A stretch of 64,000 bases of DNA, taken from the NCBI GenBank assembly GCA_030549495.1, contig JAUIRK010000673.1, positions 124,001-188,000 on the forward strand, written 5' to 3'. This DNA is from Nectonema munidae. Taxonomy: Eukaryota > Nematomorpha > Nectonematoida > Nectonematidae. Under the pieces are notes generated by a model. It worked only from the letters and a program-made list of their open reading frames with translations. It was not told where the DNA came from and ran no database searches. The position numbers and the translations under genes are program-made. Below are positions 56,285 to 64,000 of the stretch, piece after piece; within the stretch, counting starts at the first letter, position 1; each line of letters starts with the position of its first letter.

Positions 56285-57395
56285 CATTTGTCCCAGGGGC
56301 GCACATCCTCAAAATTATTGGGGGGTGGGGGCGAAATGTTTTTGTTGCAATTTTCAAAATTAGTGGTCTGGAAATACCACGGGAGACCAAATATTCAAGC
56401 AATCCTTTAAAATAGAGTGTATTCAGCGCATACCTAAAGTCCTAAATTTATAAGACTACTTTATATTTTTTTTACAAAATTAGTGAATTTAAATACTATA
56501 CTTCTAGCGAAAATATTTTAATTAAGTTTGCAGAATATAGACTAGTTTAAAAAAATCCAAAATTGTTGGGGGTGGAATAGACTTTTCATTGAAAAATGAA
56601 GTAGTCTATCAGGGATTGATCTATTACAGGAATTGATGAAAGGATATTTGATTCATAGAGAAAACAAATAACTGAAGATTAGATAGTTTTATGAATGAAT
56701 TTAGTCTAAAGGCAAAGAGTCTACTAGACACCCTGCGATGTTTATATGAAAAAATGTGATTGATTCAGGGGCAAGGGTATAAAATGAAGTTATAATTGTG
56801 CAAACAAAAAATTAAGTTCGCATTATTTCATTTTACTCAGCATCATTCAAAAATAGTTTAAAAGCTAAATTGATACAAGCTACAAAAAGTAAAATAACTT
56901 TTAACATTTTGCAATGATTTGTCTTTAATAATAACTTTTAAGGAAAAAAAGTCTATCAGAAAAAGTTATAGAGCTTCAACAAAAACTAAAAAATTTTAGA
57001 GCATAATTTAAGTTTTTTGAAAACTAATTTGACGTACCCCCCTACAGCATACTCTATGGGTGGCATGGCAGGTTGTTTGAGATGATGGACTCAGCACGGA
57101 AGCTTCTGGATTAGATTCCTCATCGATACTTCGAATTTGAACGAATTTCGTATTTGTTCATGTTTGACATAAGCGGTACATCAGTGCCTTGTCAATGAAA
57201 ATACACCCGCTGCACCTTACCTTTTACTTAAAATTGAAAATTTTGATACATAATTAACATAAGAGAGAAAGGAATCAAAATAAACTAATAAATCAATTTT
57301 CACTATTTTAAAATGGAACCGTCTGTTCTAAGAATATTTTCAAAATAATAGGAGGCATAAAGAATTAGAGTTTATTTGATATTTTCAAGTTTTTA
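56285..57395 (+). repeat. Composite interspersed repeat copy C, site not interrupted
   Basis: It begins CAGGGGCGCACATCCTCAAA at about 56294 (within CCCAGGGG), runs through the MITE-like segment to GATTGATTCAGGGGC near 56766, then a shortened middle and the tRNA-like segment (about 57052-57125, degenerate box B GGATTAGATTCC). It ends with blocks matching 1990-2150 in reverse, to about 57395. At 57040-57047 it reads CCCTACAG (CTGTAGGG on the minus strand): this is the site where copies A and B carry hAT insertions, here empty. Confidence 0.7.
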
Positions 57396-57399
57396 TTGA

Positions 57400-58230
57400 A
57401 GTAACAAGTTTTTTATACTTAAACTTTTATGTAAGCTATTTTGCGTATAATTTTTTATAGTTTGAAATTTGTACTGTAAAATCTTAATTTTTCATTTTGT
57501 TATGTTTTTTTCGTGAAATTTGTGAAATGTTATTTTAAAGTTAAATCTTACTTCTTTTTACTTGAAGATTTTTTAATGTTAACTTTATTAATTGTATATG
57601 TTCTTTCAAGTTTTAAGCATATATTTATTATTTTTAACATTTATAATAAGCAAGCGTTTAAATTTATTGTTAGTAAATTTTTACCGAATGTTTTAGTTTT
57701 ATTAAATTACAAGACTTTATAACTTTAGTCCTAAAATTTTCCATATTTTGTTTTTTGCCAGGTGAATTTGAAAATTTTATGTTGTTTCAATTTCTGGTTA
57801 CACTATTACGAAGGCATTTTTAGCTTTTAATTTTTTTTTTATTTAAAAATCTTTTCGTGAAAGTAAATTGAAACTTTTTCTGAAATAGTAAAAAATTATT
57901 TTTGTTTCACTATTTTGAATTTTTTTAAATAGACTGTTCCTTCTTGAACACCTGCCAATGATAAATACTTTTAACTTTCTTTATATAAAAGTATACAGTT
58001 TATAAGTCTTTGAATGTGAAAATTTAAGAGCGGGTTTTAACAAGGATAGGTCCTCAATAACACAATTTTTTGGTCCTATTTCAATATAAGAATTATTCTT
58101 CCTTATTTTTATCTTAATATTTTAAAAAAAAGCATGACCTAATTAATACTATAAATTTTCTAAATAGCTAATCAATTTGAATCTCTTGTTATCATCTTCT
58201 TTTATTATAATTTATAATCTAAAGTATATT
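57400..58230. other. AT-rich stretch, no gene recognised
   Basis: Very T-rich DNA. The open frame 57513-57722 is a low-complexity Phe/Leu/Ile string typical of chance frames in AT-rich DNA. Confidence 0.5.
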
Positions 58231-58248
58231 TTTCCTTCTTTTTACAGG

Positions 58249-58490
58249 ATTTGTTCAAAATTAATTTGAAAAAGGCAAGATAATACTAGAATGAAACAAA
58301 ATATAATACTACATTAGCTCATCCAATGAAATTCAAAAGTACGTGGAGTGTGCTAAAACGACACAAGAAACGCTTTTACACCAATCAATACATGTTTGAC
58401 AGCTACCTACTGACGACAGGAAATTAAAGATCTTTTTAAAGAAATTTTAAAATGAATTTTAATTTTTTTCCGAATAAATAATTCTTCATA
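58249..58490 (+). other. Candidate terminal exon with polyadenylation signal
   Basis: ATTTTTCCTTCTTTTTACAG ends at about 58247, the strongest acceptor-like string in this part. The downstream sequence gives either a short end DLFKINLKKAR plus stop or, in another frame, a ~33-codon stretch MKFKSTWSVLKRHKKRFYTN, YMFDSYLLTTGN plus stop. AATAAATA at about 58472 could be the polyadenylation signal. No upstream exon was recognised. Confidence 0.25.
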
Positions 58491-58499
58491 TTTATCATA

Positions 58500-59110
58500 G
58501 TTTATTGAATACTAAGTACTTTTTCAAATGCTCTCACTCAATACACGCGCAAATTTTGAATTAAAGGCTGCGATGTTTATTCTTAAATGATTACAACTCA
58601 ACTTCACTCATACGAACAATTCAGATGACGATATATTTATTCGGTTGCATGTAAAGCGCAATGCGGGTTTTTTAAGTGAGAGACAAAATCAATTATTCAT
58701 TTGACATCGTATCCGAACAATGGCAATTATCTATGTAATTTACACTTGTGTAAAGGGTTAGGCTTGTTTGGAAACATTGCTATCTAACTGAAGTAAAAGA
58801 ATATTTCATCGAATGTATATTTGAATATGCGTAAAAATTATTATGGTGCTGCGTACTTTTACAGAAAAGTACTGGATAAAGAGAGAATGAAAGTTCACAA
58901 CATACTAAACTACGTAACTTGTATTTTTATCAAAATTCATAATAAGATCATTTATATACATGTACTATGAAAGAGATACTGGAATCAGGTAGATACTCAT
59001 CATCATTGATAAATAATCGTGACAATTCATCGTTATTAACCTAACAGAATAAATGGAGCAAAATTCACATCATAAAGAGTTTGTAGATTTAGACATCTTG
59101 CTTTTTACGC
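58500..59110. other. No gene recognised
   Basis: Intergenic-looking DNA without supported frames or repeats. Confidence 0.4.
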
Positions 59111-59124
59111 TTTTTCTGAACAAA

Positions 59125-59206
59125 ATTTGTGGCCGCTATTTAAAGGGTCTATAACCAGCAATTTTGGCCGAGGATATTTAAGTGGCCGCAAAAGACAGGT
59201 TTGACT
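59125..59206 (-). repeat. Tigger-like MITE end
   Basis: On the minus strand from about 59206: CAGTCAAACCTGTCTTTTGC then GGCCACTTAAATATCC, the usual Tigger MITE start. GTGGCCGC occurs again at 59131, probably a degraded other end. It is related to the fragment at 44055. Confidence 0.5.
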
Positions 59207-59549
59207 GCACTTAGAATATCTTTTGGGAATTATAAACTCGGAAAGTGAATCATAATTCACAATCAATGGTAAGCTTATCTTTGTTTTAATGATTAAAAAA
59301 AATATTTACAAAAAACAGCAATTTTATTCAACGTAAGAAAAAATCAAAAAAAAATACATAAATAGAGTTGAAAGCTATCTGAATATTTTTTTATAACTTA
59401 AAAATATTATCAAGTTTGTTGTTGAAAATTGGATGTTCTTAACCTAAAAAAGTAATATAATTACAAACAATTAAAGAAAAAAAGAATTTGTTCTCCTTTG
59501 TTTTTCTCTGTCCAGGTTTTTTCGCTAATTTCTTTTGCTTTTTTATCAA

Positions 59550-62008
59550 TTACATCCCATCAGATGAAAGAACATTATTATTAATAAAATTATTTTGATT
59601 GATGGAAATAAAGTCGAAATATAATTTTTCTCTTTGTTGAACACTCATTTTTTCATAATATTGGTTAGATATTAAGACGTCTTTCAGTCTATCAGAAATA
59701 TAAAAATTTCCACATCTTTTTATTGCACTTTTTATCATCAGTTCTTCATACTTAACCTGATCATATATAGCTTCGATCATCATACTAATTTTCAATGGTT
59801 TCCAGTTTTGATTACTTTTTAGCACATGGTTGAATGATTCTGATATATTGTTCTTCCAATTATATGGTATGTAGGGATGATTTTTTTTAGTTTTAAAATT
59901 GTATTTTTGAATAGTGGGAAAAAATTTCTTTTTAAAATATTCAATACCTTTATAAGTATAAATATTTTCAAAATTCTCTATTTTTGAAAAAAATTCAAAG
60001 TTTGAACAAGAATTTATTATTCCATTTTCATCAAATATTAAATCTAAAAACTTGTTCATTTGAGTCTGGTTCATACCTTCTTTTTCTGTAAGTACCTAGA
60101 AGCATTATCTTTTAAATGCCTTGTACATAAAAAAATATCAACTTCAGGTAAGCTAAATTTCACAGAGTTTATTAAGCAGCTTCTTGATCCATACCAATTA
60201 TAAAATTGTGTTTTTGTGAATAAAAATGATCCATGCTGAAAAAAATTGAGCGCATATACATAAAGAATTCATTAAAAATTTCAAAAGTTGACTCAAAATG
60301 AAGAAAAAATGGTCCGGAAAGTATTGCATTTTTCTTGCTATTTTTATTGATAATATGAAGATTTTGAAAGACCGTTATTGTAACAAAATGTTTGGTCCTA
60401 AGTTATAGGTTTTGTCAATTCCTAATATAGATTCATTTCCTTTTTGAAATAAAAGACAATCATTCATGTGTTTAATTTGTGAATCTGTGTGACACATTAT
60501 AACTGGTCCTTTGCCAGTTAAAAAAGACATTCGTCTTATAAATGGATGACCCAATGAAATCATAGATAATATACTTTGTATCTCATCAGAGAAATTTAAA
60601 AAATCATTAGATATTTCTTGCCTCAACTTTTGGCGCATGTTATAGATTGTTTTGGAATTTCTTGGAACCATATCAAAGTTTTCTTTGGTCTCTATAAATA
60701 AAGATTTTGGATTATCTTTACACTTTTTTTCAATACAAGATAAAATTTTTGGATGTGTCCTTACGTATTCGGTATTTAATTTTGAATTTCCATGAGGAAG
60801 ATTGTTTTCTAAAGCATCACCTATATATTCATAAAGAGAGTTTAAACTTTCCTTATTTTCTAACCAGGAAACTCTTCTTACCTTTTAAATAAGAATAATA
60901 TCTATTTAGTATTAAGCACGTTCTCTCTTCGCTAATAAATTCAATTTTTGTTTTTTGGCCTTTCGATAGTTCATAAAAAATACCGTTTTTCCTGTAAATA
61001 TGCATTAAACTGTCTTCAATTTTCTTGTAAAACTTTTTTACACTTGAAACTGTGACCCATGGACCACAATTGTCATAAAAATATTTTTATTATTTCTATG
61101 CATTTTTTTAACTATAAAAAACTCATTTTCTTTTGGTCGATTAGGAACGTTATCTAGCGGATCTTTATAACTTTGTAGAATTGATATGATATCTTCAGTA
61201 CTCAAAAGAGACTTTATTTTATTAGCTTTTTCAATATTGGAAGGTTCCTTAAGAATTATTTTATGATTTCTATCACTCGAATTTGAAATATCTTTTAACG
61301 GAAGTACCCTTGAATTGGAGAAAGATTTTTCAGACAAAACTCTTGTCTTTTCTAATAAAGGAACAAAATGATTGGGATAAAAGTTTTTGTTGCATTTTTC
61401 ATCAAATTTAGTTCGAGTCCAAAAATTTTGATAACATTGATAGAGTCAAAATAATTCCTAGGAAAGAAAAAACAATTTAAAATATCAGCAACCTTAGATT
61501 GCTCTATTCTAGGATAATATGATTGGATTGGACATCCAATAACAGTTGCAGCTGCCATAATTGAATAAACTGAAGAGAATGTACAATCAAAACAGATTTT
61601 AAAGCTTTCTTCTTCTATATCTACAGCCACTTTGAATAGTTCACTTAGATAAGCCTTTCTTTTATAAAATTCTGGAAAAAAATTTAATTCAATTGCAGTT
61701 TTATATCTAATTTCTGAGGCTAAGCTTTCATTTCCACATAGAGAAAGAGACAAAGAATTATATAAACAATTGCCATTTGGCGAGGAAGAAATAGGAATTA
61801 AATTACAAGGAATATAAGACAATAATATTTTATCAGTTTCAAGATTTCTATAATATGGAGTTTTATACTTTTTTATCAAAGCCTCTTTATCCATTTTTAA
61901 TAAAATATTTTTTGAGATAAAAAAATACTTTCGCTCCACTCCCTCACTTTCTGGAACATTACACAACCTTTCGAGAAGATGGTCATATCTTCTAACATCC
62001 CAGCACAT
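59550..62008 (-). pseudogene. MULE transposase with N-terminal OTU cysteine-protease domain, broken
   Basis: Frame 62008-61352 starts MCWDVRRYDHLLERL and contains an OTU domain: ISSSPNGNCLYNSLSLSL with the catalytic Cys (the usual DGxC is NGNC), ELNFFPEFYKR, and SVYSIMAAATVIGCPIQSYY. The closing His block YPNHFVPLLEK lies in the next frame near 61375-61345. Frame 61337-61038 continues. Frame 60671-60375 holds IYNMRQKLRQ, GKGPVIMCHTDSQ and ESILGIDKTYNLG with the first MULE Asp. IIGMDQEAA near 60200 is a further core block. Frame 60074-59550 has YIPYNWKNNISESFNHVLKS, the conserved C-terminal region. OTU domains are known on some MULE-type transposons. About four breaks. No ends found. Confidence 0.8.
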
Positions 62009-62099
62009 TGTTTTTATTAAAAGGTTACAAAGGTTCCAGAAAATACAAAAGGTTCCAAAAAGGTTCTAACAAAAATCTTGAATAAATTTTTATTTAAAA

Positions 62100-64000
62100 T
62101 AAAAGATAGAAAAATTATAATTCATTTAAACTATTTTTTTTTAGAAATTGATCAATAAGTCCAGATTTTCGCGTGTTTATTTTTGAATTTAGTTGAATCA
62201 AATCAATATTTTTTTTGAGTTCTTCATTTCTTTTAGTCTGAGCTGCTTTAAGAAAACTATATGCTAAATGAATAGAAGTTTGATTTTTAGAATGAATAGC
62301 ATCTTCAAGTCTTTTTGAAGCTTTATCAAGTAAACTATTGGTAACTTTCTGAACGATTTCATATTCACAACTTTTTTCTTCGTAGTGCATTTCAGTATTC
62401 GGCAGATTTCTTCTGATCTCTGTTTTGCACTTTCTTGTTTTCGCTTCTCAATTTTATTCTTTTTATCTATTTCCAAATTATCTTTATACTTTCGATAAGC
62501 ACTTTTGCCTAAATTAAGAAGTTCGCGAGTTAAAGGAACAGCATAGGGTCTGTTATCAAAATACTGCAATCCGCTTCTCACAACCAAACGCGCATTCATA
62601 GATTTCATAGACAAATTACTTTTATCATCAGTTAAAATTCTTTTTGAAATTGAAAACTGTTTTCAACATCGGCGTTACCATGCGAAACGCATAAAGCAGC
62701 TTTAACTATGCTCATTAATACAGGATACTTGGGTATTTCGGATGAAGTTTTGATTGAAAATATATACCTCCAATAAAAATCGCCTCTATCTTTTGTATAT
62801 TTTTCAAGAATAGTCTCAGTCTGCAAAACCTTCCATTCATCTATCAAAACTTCTGTATCAGCTTTTTGAGGCAAAATGCTAGCAAGTTTTTCAATGTCAC
62901 TTAAACTAGAAAAATGCGATCTTCTATCTGGAGAAAGACAACGAAAGCACTTGATTAATTCATCGCACAATAGAGATGATTTTAATATGTAAAAGCAAGA
63001 CTCCTTATAGAAAGAAAAACATTTTTTCGTAAAATTCGTGACTATAATGGAATCAATACCCAGTTTATTTAATTTAATTTTAATTTCTTCACAAAATATC
63101 ATTTTTTTTGGATCAATAAAAAATTTTTCTGATTCATTTTCAACAGAATTTAGAAACTTTTTTAAAATTTCTTTTATGGAGAAATTCTTTTCTATAGGGG
63201 TTTCTAAAATTCTGTTTGCTAATGTAAACTTATTATTATATAATAATAAGTTTAATAATAATATAATAATTATTATAATAATTATATTATTATAAATTTA
63301 TAATTTCTTCATAAATAAGATGAATTAATGGCTTAGTGTTCTGAAACTTTCTGTTAAATTTTTCAAAAACCTGTATTGCTGAATTAATAAAAAGAAGTTC
63401 GACTTTGAGAGTTGGAGTATTCAGCTGTTCAACAATAAACTTGTAATAAAAATTTGATTTTGCGGACTTGCAATTATTTGGAACGAAAACTAGAAAATAT
63501 TTTTTAAGAACATCCCATTGTTCCAATATTTTTTTAACTGAAACACCAAGAGAAATCCATCGATTGTCAGTGTGCTTCTTTAGCTTTGATATTGGGTAGT
63601 TTAATTCTTCTTGTACTTTGTGAAGTATTTGTAAACAAAAGTTAAAAAAGAAGAAATTTTTTCATTCAAAGCCTTTATGCCTTTTGAAAACGCATTGTGA
63701 ATTACATGCAACTGACATGTTCCAGCATTAAAAAGAGCTTTTCTTCTACAAAAAAAAAATAAGGGAAAAAACTTTTTTGTTAACATTGGGACCATCACTG
63801 AAAAGTGTAATAAAATTTTCAAACTTTAAATTGTTTGCGTTAACAACATTGATAATTGATTCTGATATAGTTTCACTTGGAGCATGGCCTAAATGCAAAC
63901 TTTCTAGATGAAACGAACAAACCTGATCAAGAATGCTTGACCAAAATCTTATCATAATTTATAGCTCTTTTTTATCTTCTAAGTTAGTTGTTTCATCATA
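62100..64000 (-). pseudogene. hAT-like transposase (HNAFxKG / SHGNADVE family), broken, runs off the window
   Basis: In minus-strand order: 63955-63746 has GHAPSETISESIINVV and NFITLFSDGPNVNKKVF. 63822-63601 has CQLHVIHNAFSKGIKALNE. 63526-63290 has EQWDVLKKYFLVFVP and KPLIHLIYEEI. 63102-62632 has ELIKCFRCLSPDRRSHFSSL, LIDEWKVLQ, YWRYIFSIKT and ALCVSHGNADVENSFQFQKE, the C-terminal hAT-like block. 62614-62264 and 62390-62115 carry a Lys/Glu-rich coiled-coil-like tail after VPLTRELLNLGKSAYRKYK. The family is widespread in invertebrates and lacks a name I can give. Frame changes and an AT-rich insertion at 63226-63300 break it. The N-terminal part is beyond 64000. Confidence 0.78.
63226..63253. 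repeat. 28-bp perfect palindrome in an AT-triplet run
   Basis: AAACTTATTATTAT followed by ATAATAATAAGTTT is a perfect inverted repeat with no loop. Further (AAT/ATT)n sequence to about 63297 includes a second, 20-bp palindrome. It sits between two transposase frames and interrupts the coding order. Confidence 0.85.

Noticed and set aside
57513-57722. 69-codon Phe/Leu/Ile-rich frame resembling a membrane protein
   Set aside because: T-rich low-complexity DNA gives such frames by chance; no start context or neighbours.

Overview
The window looks like a piece of a large, repeat-choked, AT-rich animal nuclear genome. There are no bacterial gene clusters. Genes are split by long introns, and most recognisable protein fragments come from DNA transposons. 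Composition and transposon mix fit an arthropod; a parasitic copepod of the sea-louse type is my best guess. That is inference without a database search.

Host genes. The best-supported gene is on the plus strand. Exon 1 (579-739) encodes a signal peptide and ends at GTAAGC. An 11.9-kb intron follows. Exon 2 (12643-14191) is in matching phase and encodes a Cys-containing region plus a long low-complexity tail, with a polyadenylation signal just downstream. I do not recognise the protein. Weaker host signals on the minus strand are an internal exon at 30410-30572 with clean splice sites, a possible terminal exon at 25109-25318, and a GC-richer first-exon candidate near 31.8-31.95 kb. A possible plus-strand terminal exon lies at 58249.

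Repeats inside the 11.9-kb intron. The intron holds a 3.84-kb hAT transposon with an exact 8-bp target duplication (2290-6146), inserted in an older composite repeat with a tRNA-like stretch. It also holds a 3.6-kb TTAA-flanked element (8510-12107) with piggyBac-like ends, filled by an 11-copy array of about 150-bp monomers.

14.3-24.3 kb: a broken BED-finger hAT, a 0.6-kb MITE with long inverted ends, an 85-bp tandem array, the first copy of a 1.5-kb inverted duplication carrying an open frame, a LINE tail, a GC-rich repeat, unrecognised broken frames, and a FLYWCH/MULE transposon.

24.3-42 kb: candidate minus-strand exons sit among hAT, mariner, piggyBac and pogo/Tigger fragments, plus two unnamed multi-copy transposon protein families.

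42.2-59 kb: the second, inverted copy of the 1.5-kb duplication; hAT pieces, one containing a piggyBac 3' end; a second composite repeat carrying two nested hATs at the same 8-bp site hit in the first copy; a minus-strand LINE with RT and RNase H; a piggyBac N-terminal fragment; and a third composite repeat with that 8-bp site empty.

59.5-64 kb: a MULE with an OTU cysteine-protease domain, then a hAT running off the right edge, both on the minus strand.

Nearly all transposon genes are broken. The most interesting items are the satellite-filled TTAA element in the intron, the repeated hAT hits at one 8-bp site, the inverted duplication with its conserved frame, and the secreted-protein gene.
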